Shown here piece by piece: positions 49,454 through 58,363 of a stretch of 59,505 nt of DNA (position 1 is its first letter; every line of letters begins with the position of its first letter). Made by a program: the position numbers and the translations under genes. The notes below the pieces were generated by a model that was not told the origin of the DNA, made no database searches, and worked only from the letters and a program-made list of their open reading frames with translations. Origin of the DNA: CAZCTO01 sp964501725 (GTDB lineage Bacteria; Bacillota; Clostridia; Saccharofermentanales; Saccharofermentanaceae). Location: assembly GCA_964501725.1 (NCBI GenBank), contig CAZCTO010000015.1:1-59505 (forward strand), in the 5' to 3' direction.

Positions 49454-50689
49454 ATGCATAAGGAGGAACGTATCACCGGATTTATCCGGCATGACATTAA
49501 CTTTCTGGATTCCGCCGAGGATCAGATTGCAGATGAGCCGAAATCGACGGACGATAAGAATGCCCGGATTGAGCAGGTTCCCGCGGATCTTTCTTCCATT
49601 CACAGTGAGAAATCCTACTATACCGGGGCTCTCGAAAACGACGCATCGACAGAAGATACCGGCATTACGAGGGTAACAAGTGACACTCAACCCGGCTCAG
49701 ACACGGTAGCAGTAATTAATACGGAAGCTTCTCTCTTTGACGAGATGAATGATAAAGCCTCGAAAAAGGGAATTCGGCGAATCACCGGAACCTTGAAGCA
49801 GCGCAAGGTTAAGCATACGATCGTTATGACATTGTTCTTTCTGATCGGTCTTTTCATTTCCGTATTTGCCTTACTGCCGATTGTGCTAACAATACTCAAC
49901 TCGTTTATGTCTTCTTCGGAAATTGTGACGAATTACAGTGTTGTTTATGATAGTTTGTCCGGTTATACGAGTGGGACCAAGACCTTCCTGGTTTCGGAAC
50001 CAAAGCTCAACTTTATTCCGGATATGGTCAGTTTTGAGCAGTATGCCACCCTGCTTTTCAAAAGTCCGGCGTATCTGCTCAAGTTCTGGAATTCGGTCTT
50101 TCTTGTGGTCCCGATCGTCGTCGGGCAAATAGCCATCGGATCACTTGCGGCATTTTCGTTCGCAAGATACCGCAGGAAGCGCATGGAAGTATTGTTTTTC
50201 TCGTATATCATATTGATGCTGATGCCGTTTCAGGTCACGCTGGTACCTAATTATTTGATCGCAAAGACACTCGGGATTTACGATTCCTGGTGGGCGATTA
50301 TTTTACCGGGTGTGTTTTCGACATTCAGTGTGTTCCTTCTGACGAAATATATGCGGCAGATTCCGTCTTCATATATCGAGGCGGCAAAATTGGACGGCGC
50401 GGGGGAGTGGCACATCTTCTGGAGTATTTGTATTCCGATGTGCAAGAGTGCGCTGTATGCTATGAGTATCCTGCTTTTTATCGACTATTGGAATATGGTT
50501 GAGCAGCCGTTGATCCTTCTTAAAAATACGGATAAACACCCGCTCTCCGTTTTTTTATCTCAGATCAACGAGAAAGAAATCGGCATCGCATTTGCGGCAT
50601 CGTTTATATTTATGATTCCGCCGCTCTTGATGTTTCTTTATGGTGAGAAGTATTTGGTCGAAGGAATTTCACGATCAGGAATAAAATAG
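49454..50689 (+). CDS. Sugar-type ABC transporter permease, MalG-like, with long N-terminal extension
   Basis: The permease core (about residues 115-411) has six spans and a good EAA loop, YIEAAKLDGAGEWHIFWSI. Before it are about 115 residues of polar, low-complexity, Asp/Glu/Ser/Thr-rich sequence that lacks a recognised fold. MalG proteins usually have about 280 residues. An insertion with TNYSVVYDSLSGYTSGTKT also enlarges the first extracellular loop. The ATG at 49454 overlaps its own GAGGAG context after the first permease. Confidence 0.9.
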   Translation: MHKEERITGFIRHDINFLDSAEDQIADEPKSTDDKNARIEQVPADLSSIHSEKSYYTGALENDASTEDTGITRVTSDTQPGSDTVAVINTEASLFDEMNDKASKKGIRRITGTLKQRKVKHTIVMTLFFLIGLFISVFALLPIVLTILNSFMSSSEIVTNYSVVYDSLSGYTSGTKTFLVSEPKLNFIPDMVSFEQYATLLFKSPAYLLKFWNSVFLVVPIVVGQIAIGSLAAFSFARYRRKRMEVLFFSYIILMLMPFQVTLVPNYLIAKTLGIYDSWWAIILPGVFSTFSVFLLTKYMRQIPSSYIEAAKLDGAGEWHIFWSICIPMCKSALYAMSILLFIDYWNMVEQPLILLKNTDKHPLSVFLSQINEKEIGIAFAASFIFMIPPLLMFLYGEKYLVEGISRSGIK

Positions 50690-50745
50690 AAGTTACTTAA
50701 CCACAGACAACAAGTCGTCGAATTGATTCGAGCGTGGAGGATAAT

Positions 50746-52452
50746 ATGGAAGCAACAACACCGAAAAAAAGCAGAAAATGGGTAGTCCGCACAGCGATCA
50801 TATTCTTTTTGATTATGGGATTGCTGGTGTTTTTCTCGCAGACCATTATGAATTATTCTCTCCCCAAAGTATCTGCACAATACCCGGGATACGGGACAAT
50901 CGCGACCAGCAACAGGGCGACCGGTACGATCGAAGCGGCATCCAAGAAGGATGTGAAAGCCTTTGACAACCGGACAGTCAAAGAAGTTTTTGTTTATGAG
51001 TATTATGAAGTTCTGGAAGGCGATGTGCTTATGACTCTTGAACCCGTAACGGATTCGACGGAGCTCAAGGAAGTAAAGGCCCAGCTTGAGCAGATCGAGT
51101 TGGAACGCTATTACAACAGCAAGCTTCCGGTCAACACACCGGACTATACCTCATACGAAGATGCGATTGACTCAGCACAGACCGCGCTGGATCAGGCAAA
51201 CCTTGACTTGACGAACGCGAAGAATAAGCAGTCCATTATTACAGCCGCGCAAACTGCAAAGACGGCTGCGAATGCGGCAATAATATCTCTGAATGCCGAG
51301 ATCGACGCTCTGTCCGCAACGAAGACAAATCTTGAACTTGATTTGGCTGACGCACAAACAGTCCTTTTGGCCGCCGAGACTGAGGTGGATGATATCGAGG
51401 CAGCACTGGCAATTGTTCAAGCCGGGATTGATTCACCGGATACTGACCCTGCCGACTTACCGGGACTGGAGGCGGATAAGGCAGCTCTTGAGGATGATCT
51501 GGAAGATGCGCAAGCGGCGGTTTCGGCTGCACAGACCGAGGTGAATCAAGTCACAACAGAACTGGCAACCGCGAGCAGTAATCTTAATTCCAAATCAAAT
51601 TCACTGAGCAATGAACAGACGAAGCTTGAGGCGGCGGAAGCCAAGCTTTTGGAATCAGATTCGTACTATACGGTTACCGTGGCGGAAAAAAATCTAGTGC
51701 GGGCCAAGAAGTCACTTCAGGACGCCAAGGACGCACTTTCGGATCAGAAGAAAATTGACGGCGTGCAAAGTGAAAAAGACAAGAAAGCCCGTGACGATGA
51801 AGATAAACTGATCGAAGAATTGAAGAAAAAAATTACCGAGCTCGAAACTATGAATGCAATAACCGAAATCAGAGCTCCGATCGGCGGATTACCGACCGGT
51901 TTCGTCTTTTCCCCCGGCGATCAATTAACCAAAGATCAGTATCTCGGTACTATTACCGACCCGCAGGGCGGTTTTAAAGCGTCATTTACTTTTACGGCAC
52001 AGGAAGCTCAAACGATCTATGTGGGAATGGATTTCGGAGTCAACCAATGGATGGCGGATCGCGTTACTGTATCGCAGATCCGTCCTGATCCGAGCAATCC
52101 GTCCGGTTCACGAATCGTAACCGCATCTATATTGGGAGAGTACCTCTATGCCGGAAGCCAAATTGAGATCTGGTTCGATGACTATAGCAAGCAATTTGAA
52201 TGCTTGGTTCCGAACAGCGCGATTTATGAAGATAATGAAGGTAAATTTGTCTATGTTTTGAAGACAAAAGACAGTCCTCTCGGCAAGAGATATACTGCGC
52301 AGAAGGTGAGCGTTACCGTTCTTGCCACGGACGGGAAAAATTCCGCTCTTGATCCTTCTGTCATTCAAGGCAGATCCATCATAACCAGAAGCGAAAAGCC
52401 TCTCGAGAACGGGCAACAGGTCAGGCTTGATAATAATCAGCAGGAGGTTTGA
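50746..52452 (+). CDS. Coiled-coil membrane-fusion (HlyD/MacA-like) protein
   Basis: The 568-residue protein has one N-terminal span (about 11-33) and an extracellular beta/lipoyl region with GTIEAASKKDVKAFDNRTVKEV. A long Ala/Leu/Glu/Asp heptad coiled coil follows (about 110-375), and the return half of lipoyl and beta-barrel (EIRAPIGGLPTGFVFSPGD). Such adaptors belong to MacA/YknX or HlyD-type exporters. The ATG has GGAGG 5 bases upstream. It directly follows the importer-type permeases, which is unusual. Confidence 0.88.
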   Translation: MEATTPKKSRKWVVRTAIIFFLIMGLLVFFSQTIMNYSLPKVSAQYPGYGTIATSNRATGTIEAASKKDVKAFDNRTVKEVFVYEYYEVLEGDVLMTLEPVTDSTELKEVKAQLEQIELERYYNSKLPVNTPDYTSYEDAIDSAQTALDQANLDLTNAKNKQSIITAAQTAKTAANAAIISLNAEIDALSATKTNLELDLADAQTVLLAAETEVDDIEAALAIVQAGIDSPDTDPADLPGLEADKAALEDDLEDAQAAVSAAQTEVNQVTTELATASSNLNSKSNSLSNEQTKLEAAEAKLLESDSYYTVTVAEKNLVRAKKSLQDAKDALSDQKKIDGVQSEKDKKARDDEDKLIEELKKKITELETMNAITEIRAPIGGLPTGFVFSPGDQLTKDQYLGTITDPQGGFKASFTFTAQEAQTIYVGMDFGVNQWMADRVTVSQIRPDPSNPSGSRIVTASILGEYLYAGSQIEIWFDDYSKQFECLVPNSAIYEDNEGKFVYVLKTKDSPLGKRYTAQKVSVTVLATDGKNSALDPSVIQGRSIITRSEKPLENGQQVRLDNNQQEV

Positions 52453-52455
52453 TCC

Positions 52456-53712
52456 GTGGAATTGAAGACCGTCGCGAAAAATTTCGCCGACAAACTTAAA
52501 AACAGCATAATAACCGGCTTCAAGAGGGCTTTGTTTGGGATGCCGTTTATCCTGGCTGCGGCGGCGCTTTTCGGGATCGTTTTCTCAGGAATCCGGATTG
52601 CTCAAATCAAGTCTGCTCAGCACACACAAACAGCGGCCGAAAGATGGGCCGGAGATACCGACAAACGGTACCGCCAGGTTACTCTTTTCGCGCAAGGACA
52701 AACGCAACCGGGCGGAGCGCCGCCACTTTATATTGACACCGAGAAGAGTATTGATATCGCCACAATCACGATTATTCGTGATAATCTGAACACGATTGTC
52801 GAATCATCTGCCTCAGCAGCTGACAAGAAAAAAGATGACAAAAGCAAAAAGAGAGACAAGAATAATTCCAAAGAGGAAACCGCTGATACGGCAAAGCTGT
52901 GGACGGATGCCTATTCCTCAGAAGCCAAAGGAAGCATTACCGCTGTCATCGGAGAAATTATGTCAGAAACGCCGGTAGAGGCTTCTATTACCGGGGTATC
53001 AGGGAATTACGGCTTTTTTCACCCGATGGAGATTCTGTCGGGCAGTTTTCTGTCTGAAGAGGTGATTGATTCACAGAGCATTGTCATCAACGAGCAGTTG
53101 GCATGGAATTTGTTCAAATCCTACAACGTGACCGGCCTGAAAATCATCATCGGATCACGCGCCTATTTCATCGTCGGCGTAGTCCGGGAGTCAGCATCGA
53201 AAACGGATCTGCTCGCGGGAAGTAATAAGGCAAGAGCCTATATCTACTTCGAAGAGCTTGCTAATCTTATCCAAAACGGCGGCCCGAAGTCAAATTACCT
53301 CTACGAAGGATACGATGATTTCGAAGGCGGCGAGACGGATCCGATCACGCAGGATGATCTGGCCATCATGTGCTATGAAGCCGTTCTTCCGGATCAGATC
53401 AGCGGGATAGCCGAAAATGATTTGAAAAGCTCCGTTTCTTCTTATAACGATAGCGTCAAGAACTTTCTTATCATCAGCAACACAGGACGATTTGATCTCT
53501 TGAGGTTGGCAGACGGCGTTTTTCCTGTCGGACAGAATATGGCCGTTAAATCCAAATTTTCTTATCCGACTTGGGAAGTTTCCGCGCAAATAGCGGAGAA
53601 TCTTCTGGTTTTTTGGTGGACGATTCTCTCAGGCTCCGTTTTGATTATTCCGTTGGCGGCATTGAGTATATATCAGACGATTCGCAAATATGCCCGGATC
53701 AAGCGAGTGTAA
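52456..53712 (+). CDS. MacB periplasmic-domain-like protein with two spans
   Basis: The 418-residue protein has an N-terminal span (about 28-48), an extracellular region with features of the MacB core domain (SITGVSGNYGFFHPMEILSGSFLSEE, then VVINEQLAWNLF-type strand and FIVGVVRE) and one C-terminal span (about 384-407). MacB/FtsX permeases have four spans and an ATPase partner; here only two spans remain. A Lys/Asp-rich patch at 123-140 interrupts the domain. The GTG start has AGGAGG 8 bases upstream and is 3 bases from the adaptor gene. Partner protein of the adaptor is the best guess. Confidence 0.72.
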   Translation: MELKTVAKNFADKLKNSIITGFKRALFGMPFILAAAALFGIVFSGIRIAQIKSAQHTQTAAERWAGDTDKRYRQVTLFAQGQTQPGGAPPLYIDTEKSIDIATITIIRDNLNTIVESSASAADKKKDDKSKKRDKNNSKEETADTAKLWTDAYSSEAKGSITAVIGEIMSETPVEASITGVSGNYGFFHPMEILSGSFLSEEVIDSQSIVINEQLAWNLFKSYNVTGLKIIIGSRAYFIVGVVRESASKTDLLAGSNKARAYIYFEELANLIQNGGPKSNYLYEGYDDFEGGETDPITQDDLAIMCYEAVLPDQISGIAENDLKSSVSSYNDSVKNFLIISNTGRFDLLRLADGVFPVGQNMAVKSKFSYPTWEVSAQIAENLLVFWWTILSGSVLIIPLAALSIYQTIRKYARIKRV

Positions 53713-53742
53713 GGCGTATCCCGCTGATAAAGGTGATTGCCT

Positions 53743-54774
53743 GTGAGAAAAATCGTATTTCGGATATTTTTGGTCTTCATCTCGCTCACTGCCATCCTTG
53801 TGTTCGGGCTTCTGATTAATCACGCTATTTTCGAATATAAATACAGCCATATGGATACGAGTACGGAGCAGCTGAGTGATACAGAGATTCGACAAATCAA
53901 GAGCGTATATGATTACCTGGCGGCAAACGGAACGGATATCTTTCCGGGGTTTGACGGGACAACCATTGATCTTATTATTTTTAACGAAAAGTATGAGTTT
54001 CTGATCAGTGCTGATGTTGACGCGAGTGAATGGATAAACACCGGCTATAACGACGTACTGCAGAAGAATATATACCGTCGGCCGGCAGTTAATCCTCAGG
54101 CTTTTGCCGTATATACCGCAGACCGATGGGTTGGAAGTATGGCAACGCAAAACAGCTTAAACCGCTCCGTATATATGCAAATGAATGAGGAGGCCGGTAT
54201 TCTCGGGTATCTGATTCCCCCTCAGACACTTTATGTGGATGCAGAGCATTACAAGGGCACGATAATTCATGAAATGTTGCATGCTTTTCAAGCACAGAAA
54301 AACCAAGTGCGCGTAGATGGTGTATCATCAGTCCATAATATCTCTTCCGCGTATTACGACAACGAGCGCTTTGATTCTCTGATCCGAAGCGAAGGAGCCT
54401 ATCTGCAGAAAGCTCTTGATGCCAAAAGCAGGGAAGAAACGTTGCGATATGCAGAATTGTTTCTGAGCACCCGGAAGGTCCGCAGGACAGAATGCGGGAT
54501 GACGCAGAATGAGATCGCCCTGGAGAGAGAATTTGAATGGCTCGAGGGTATGGCGAGGTATGCGGAATACCAAAGTTCGAAAAACTCCAAATCAATGATA
54601 CGAAGAAATCTTGGGAAAGTGATCGATAAAGTTAAAGTGAAAGGCGATGACCGGTACTATTCGATGGGCATGGCAGAGGGCTTAATTCTCGACAAGTTGG
54701 AAGTCGATTGGAAAGACGATGCTTTTTCCGGGGAATTTATGTTTGAAGAAGCACTGGCAAGGAGTTCCGGTTGA
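53743..54774 (+). CDS. Membrane-anchored HExxH metallopeptidase-like protein
   Basis: The 343-residue protein has a signal anchor (about 5-27) and then an extracellular domain. The zinc motif HEMLHAFQ is at 176-183, and a downstream FEWLEGMARYAEY carries Glu268, a likely third ligand, as in gluzincins. I know no closer family by eye. The GTG at 53743 has AAAGGTG 7 bases upstream; a TTG at 53737 is too close to it. The start is 30 bases after the MacB-like gene and the end overlaps apbE by 4 bases. Confidence 0.78.
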   Translation: MRKIVFRIFLVFISLTAILVFGLLINHAIFEYKYSHMDTSTEQLSDTEIRQIKSVYDYLAANGTDIFPGFDGTTIDLIIFNEKYEFLISADVDASEWINTGYNDVLQKNIYRRPAVNPQAFAVYTADRWVGSMATQNSLNRSVYMQMNEEAGILGYLIPPQTLYVDAEHYKGTIIHEMLHAFQAQKNQVRVDGVSSVHNISSAYYDNERFDSLIRSEGAYLQKALDAKSREETLRYAELFLSTRKVRRTECGMTQNEIALEREFEWLEGMARYAEYQSSKNSKSMIRRNLGKVIDKVKVKGDDRYYSMGMAEGLILDKLEVDWKDDAFSGEFMFEEALARSSG

Positions 54775-55850
54775 ATCGGGCGGTTCGGTTTTCCGGATTT
54801 ATCCGAATCAAGCGACTTTTTCGGGCCGCTTGCGTCTTCGTGAGCATCTTGTTGCTTTCTTCCGCGTGTACAACGGGGCGGGGCGGGGTAACAAAGAAAA
54901 ATTCATATGCGACCGATTTTTTTGCGATGAATACCTTCATGCACATCGAAGCCACCGGCAGCGATTCGGAGCAGGCGGTCTTAGCCGCTTGCGACAAAGT
55001 GTACGAGCTCGAAGCCTTATTATCGCGAGCAAATTCAACAAGTGAAATCTCTGAACTGAATACATCCGGGGGTACATCTGAAGTCACCGTATCCGAAGCG
55101 ACATTTCGACTGCTCGAAAAATCGGTATCTTTATGCCGGGACACCGGAGGCAGTTTTGATATCACCATTGCGCCGATCATGGATCTTTGGGGCTTTTCGG
55201 GAACCGAATACCGGGTGCCGGCAGAAGAGGAAATTGCCGTTTCGCTCGGTTTTGTGGATTATTCCGGGTTGATTCTTGACTCGTCAGATTATGGTGTATC
55301 CTTTCAAAAAGAGGGTATGAACGTCGATCTCGGCGCTGTCGCAAAAGGGTATGCATCGGACTGTGTCCTTCAAATCATGAAGAGTTATGAGATCGATTCG
55401 GCGCTGATTAATCTTGGAGGAAATGTATGCGTCTACGGAGCAAAAAGCGACGGCGGGAAGTTTCGGGTAGCTATTGCCGACCCGGAGAAGCCGGGTGCCT
55501 ATACCGGAATTCTCGAGATTGCTGATCTTTTCGTCATCACGTCGGGCGGGTATGAGCGGTTTTTTGAGGAAAATGGTAAGAAGTATATTCATATTATGGA
55601 TCCGGAGACAGGGATGCCCGCCGAATCGGATTTGCTGTCGGTCAGTATCATCGGACCGGACGGAACACGATGCGACGCCCTGTCTACGGCGCTCTTTGTG
55701 ATGGGAAAAGAAGGTGCGATCGGGTATTGGCGCGAGCACCGGGATTTCGAGTGTGTTATGGTCGTGTCCGGGACCGAGGTGCTCGCGAGCCGTGGCCTTG
55801 AAGGTGTTTTTACCGTGAGTGACGGTAAGACGCTGACATTTTTTGATTAA
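54771..55850 (+). CDS. apbE: FAD:protein FMN transferase, lipoprotein
   Basis: The 359-residue ApbE protein joins FMN to Thr/Ser of extracellular flavoproteins. Lipobox LLLSSAC (Cys33), DFFAMNTFMHIEATG near the start, GSFDITIAPIMDLWGF, the conserved VDLGAVAKGYASD, LINLGGNV, and ITSGGYERFF. TTG start with AAGGAG upstream, overlapping the peptidase stop (TTGA). No obvious FMN-binding acceptor domain (S/T-G-A-T/S motif) is visible nearby, so its target is encoded elsewhere. Confidence 0.93.
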   Translation: MNRAVRFSGFIRIKRLFRAACVFVSILLLSSACTTGRGGVTKKNSYATDFFAMNTFMHIEATGSDSEQAVLAACDKVYELEALLSRANSTSEISELNTSGGTSEVTVSEATFRLLEKSVSLCRDTGGSFDITIAPIMDLWGFSGTEYRVPAEEEIAVSLGFVDYSGLILDSSDYGVSFQKEGMNVDLGAVAKGYASDCVLQIMKSYEIDSALINLGGNVCVYGAKSDGGKFRVAIADPEKPGAYTGILEIADLFVITSGGYERFFEENGKKYIHIMDPETGMPAESDLLSVSIIGPDGTRCDALSTALFVMGKEGAIGYWREHRDFECVMVVSGTEVLASRGLEGVFTVSDGKTLTFFD

Positions 55851-55861
55851 CGGGGAAGTAA

Positions 55862-56362
55862 ATGATGCCAAACGAAGCGAAAAGCAACATCCGGAACAGA
55901 ACCCGGTATACGCCGCGGCTTTCGCTGTGCATCGGCGACCGGGTGTTGATTCTTTGCATCGCTGTGTTGGCACTGATCCCTTTTGCGGCCGGGAAAGTGT
56001 TGCGGTCGCGGGATGCAGGCGTTGAAATGACGGCGGTGCTTTCGGTGGACGGCAAGGAAGTCTGGCGCCAGGATTTGAGCGGTTTGACCCATGAAGTCAG
56101 TCAGACGATTGAAGTGGGTTCAAGCAAGATGACGATTTGCGCGGACGCGAGCGGTGCCCGGGTGGAAACATCGGACTGCCCAGATCAGATTTGCGTACAT
56201 ACCGGAAAGCTCGATCAGGTCGGAGAGGCATCCGTGTGCATTCCTTTTCGCGTGGTTCTCCGAATTGTGGCGACCGATCCGGAGGCGGAGGGGATGAAAC
56301 CGGGAGATATTGATGCCGTATCCGGCTTTTGCGGAGGTCTTTATGAAAAGTTCTTCGTTTAA
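55862..56362 (+). CDS. NusG-domain-II-containing membrane protein
   Basis: The 166-residue protein has one N-terminal span (about 25-45) and an extracellular NusG_II (PF07009-like) domain with SDCPDQICVHTGKL and VCIPFRVVLRI. In Bacillota such genes sit beside a Gx-type transporter and ApbE, including the flavin-based extracellular electron transfer locus. The start follows GGGGAAG. It overlaps the next gene by 20 bases. Confidence 0.87.
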   Translation: MMPNEAKSNIRNRTRYTPRLSLCIGDRVLILCIAVLALIPFAAGKVLRSRDAGVEMTAVLSVDGKEVWRQDLSGLTHEVSQTIEVGSSKMTICADASGARVETSDCPDQICVHTGKLDQVGEASVCIPFRVVLRIVATDPEAEGMKPGDIDAVSGFCGGLYEKFFV

Positions 56363-56861
56363 GCTCAGTCTCCTGGGGATTCTTACCGCGCTCTCTCTGG
56401 CGCTTTCGGTGGCAGAGACGATGTTTCTTCCTTTCTCCGTGATTCCGGTTCCCGGGTTCAGGATCGGATTTGCAAACATTGTGATCCTTGTTTCCGTATA
56501 TATGCTCGGGGCGCTTCCGTCGATTGCGATTGTGCTGGTTCGGACGATGGCGGTTTTCGCGTTCGGAGGGAACCTGACCGCGTTTCTGTTCTCGCTGACC
56601 GGGGGGCTTTGTGCGGTGGGGGTTATGCTGATTCTTCGTAATACGCAGCGCTTTTCGTTTTTCGGACTGAGTGCCGGCGGGGCCGCGGCGCACGCCGTGG
56701 GGCAAATCGGCGCGGCGATCCTCATGACCGGCACGTGGGAACTGATCGGCTACCTTCCCGTGTTGATTTGGGCTTCGATTGCGGCGGGTCTTCTGACGGC
56801 GACGCTGGCCGTGCCGGTTTATAAAGCCGCCGATGCATCATTGAGGTCACACGGTGTGTAA
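56343..56861 (+). CDS. Gx transporter family / heptaprenyl diphosphate synthase component I-like membrane protein
   Basis: The 172-residue membrane protein has about five spans, starting LSLLGILTALSLALSVAET, followed by VPGFRIGFANIVILVSVYMLG, the typical Gx/HepS-I start. Homologues are often annotated as heptaprenyl diphosphate synthase component I, although they resemble ECF-type S components. The ATG at 56343 has GGAGG 7 bases upstream and lies within the preceding gene. Confidence 0.86.
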   Translation: MKSSSFKLSLLGILTALSLALSVAETMFLPFSVIPVPGFRIGFANIVILVSVYMLGALPSIAIVLVRTMAVFAFGGNLTAFLFSLTGGLCAVGVMLILRNTQRFSFFGLSAGGAAAHAVGQIGAAILMTGTWELIGYLPVLIWASIAAGLLTATLAVPVYKAADASLRSHGV

Positions 56862-56918
56862 AACAAGTCGTTTTTCAATGAATCTACCGATATGGCTTGT
56901 AATTATCTCAATGCGTTA

Positions 56919-56927
56919 TGCTAAAAT
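56919..56927 (+). promoter_or_regulatory. Extended -10 promoter of the hydrate epimerase gene
   Basis: TGCTAAAAT ends 49 bases before the chosen ATG. The -35 region (TTGTAA) lies 19 bases away, so it is weak. Confidence 0.45.
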
Positions 56928-56976
56928 GAAAAGAAATAGTTCTCGCTTTTTCTGACGATTGAATGTGAGGGCCTAT

Positions 56977-57783
56977 ATGAGACAACCGGAAAACCCGTTC
57001 TGGCCAAGGAAAAGCATTCTTCATCCTCCTTTGCCAAAGGAGCCTTATGTACCCGTTCGTCGCGTCCGCAAGGCGATCACCCGGGAAGAGCAGAAGGCGA
57101 TTGACCAGGCGGCAACCAGAGTTTTTCAAATTCCGCAAAACATACTCATGGAGCATGCCGGACTTGCGGTCACGGAAATCTGTGAATATATGGCCGGAGC
57201 GAGGACGACGCCCATACATATTTTTGCCGGTAAAGGAAATAACGGCGGGGACGCATATGTTAGTGCCCGGCTGCTTCACTCCCGCGGATATACGGTAACC
57301 GTCTGGGACTGTTTCCCGAACTTTGGACACGTGGGAAACGTGAAGGCAATGAGAGAGGCCGCAGCACTTCTGGGCGTTAAAATTCGACCTGCGGATGAGT
57401 TTGACCCTCATAAGCTTCGAAGCGGAGTATCCCGTATAGTGAACGATCAAGTCCCGGGAATTCCCTGCGTGGTTATCGACGGAATTATCGGAACCGGTTA
57501 TGAGCGCACCAGACTTCTTCCTCCATCCATCCAGGCGATAACCGCCGATATTGAAGAAGCACATATTCGCGGTGCACGGGTAATCGCGATCGATATTCCG
57601 ACGGGCGTCGATGCCGATACATCGGAGACGGACCCGCATGCGGTCTGCGCCGATTGCACGGTGACGTTTATTCTGCCCAAACTGGGAATGACGCACGGCA
57701 GAGGCAGAGAACTTTCCGGACAGGTCCGGGTTTTCCCGCTCGGGCTTCCGATTAATTTTGCTGACATTGCACTGAAAGGATAG
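56977..57783 (+). CDS. nnrE: NAD(P)H-hydrate epimerase, stand-alone
   Basis: Repairs damaged NAD(P)H hydrates by epimerising them. The YjeF_N fold shows QNILMEHAGLAV, FAGKGNNGGDAYVSARLL with the nucleotide site, VVIDGIIGTGYER and AIDIPTGVDADT. There are 268 residues including about 35 extra polar ones at the N-terminus. The C-terminal dehydratase domain found in the usual bacterial fusion is absent. The ATG at 56977 has GAGGG upstream. Confidence 0.9.
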   Translation: MRQPENPFWPRKSILHPPLPKEPYVPVRRVRKAITREEQKAIDQAATRVFQIPQNILMEHAGLAVTEICEYMAGARTTPIHIFAGKGNNGGDAYVSARLLHSRGYTVTVWDCFPNFGHVGNVKAMREAAALLGVKIRPADEFDPHKLRSGVSRIVNDQVPGIPCVVIDGIIGTGYERTRLLPPSIQAITADIEEAHIRGARVIAIDIPTGVDADTSETDPHAVCADCTVTFILPKLGMTHGRGRELSGQVRVFPLGLPINFADIALKG

Positions 57784-57811
57784 TTTTCAGGAAGATCAGA
57801 AGGAGTCAACA

Positions 57812-58327
57812 ATGGACAAAGTTGCGCTGGACAAGATTACGTACGGCTTATATGTTTCGGGAGTTAAAGATGAGAAATACTTCGGCGGATGTATCGTGGA
57901 CGCGTTTGTGCAGGTCACGCTGGACCCCCCGACCGTTATCTACAGCTCAATGAAAAAGAACCGGTCCTCTGAACTTCTTCTGCCCGGAACGGAGTTTTCG
58001 ATATCGGTTCTTCCGGAAAATGTCTCTCCGTTCATCATTTCCAATTTTGGATTTCAGAGTGCCCGGGTCGCTGACAAATGGGCGAACGTCAAACATCATA
58101 TTGTTGACGGACTGCCGGTGCTTGACGACGCGGCAGCTTTTTTTCGGTGCAGTGTTATCGACGTCCGCGATCTGGGGACACACAACCTGCTTTATTGCAG
58201 CGTTCTGGATGCGACGGACAGCGAGCGGAAACCTCTGGTATATGATATGTACCGGCAATCGATGAAAAGGGAAGCGACGGAGCTTTTCATGGCCTATAAA
58301 AAAACAGGAATTTCGCCGCTCTTGTGA
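57812..58327 (+). CDS. Flavin reductase-like (FMN-binding split barrel) protein
   Basis: The 171-residue protein starts DKITYGLYVSGVKDEKYFGGCIVDAFVQVTLDPPTV, the FMN-binding barrel of the flavin reductase family, with the LLPGTEFSISVLPEN segment next. Members reduce FMN or bind it as electron carriers. AAGGAG precedes the ATG. It is 28 bases after nnrE and 36 before the dehydrogenase, so the three may share a transcript. Confidence 0.85.
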   Translation: MDKVALDKITYGLYVSGVKDEKYFGGCIVDAFVQVTLDPPTVIYSSMKKNRSSELLLPGTEFSISVLPENVSPFIISNFGFQSARVADKWANVKHHIVDGLPVLDDAAAFFRCSVIDVRDLGTHNLLYCSVLDATDSERKPLVYDMYRQSMKREATELFMAYKKTGISPLL

Positions 58328-58363
58328 AGTAAAGACATTATCACCCGATAAAGGAGACTCCTT

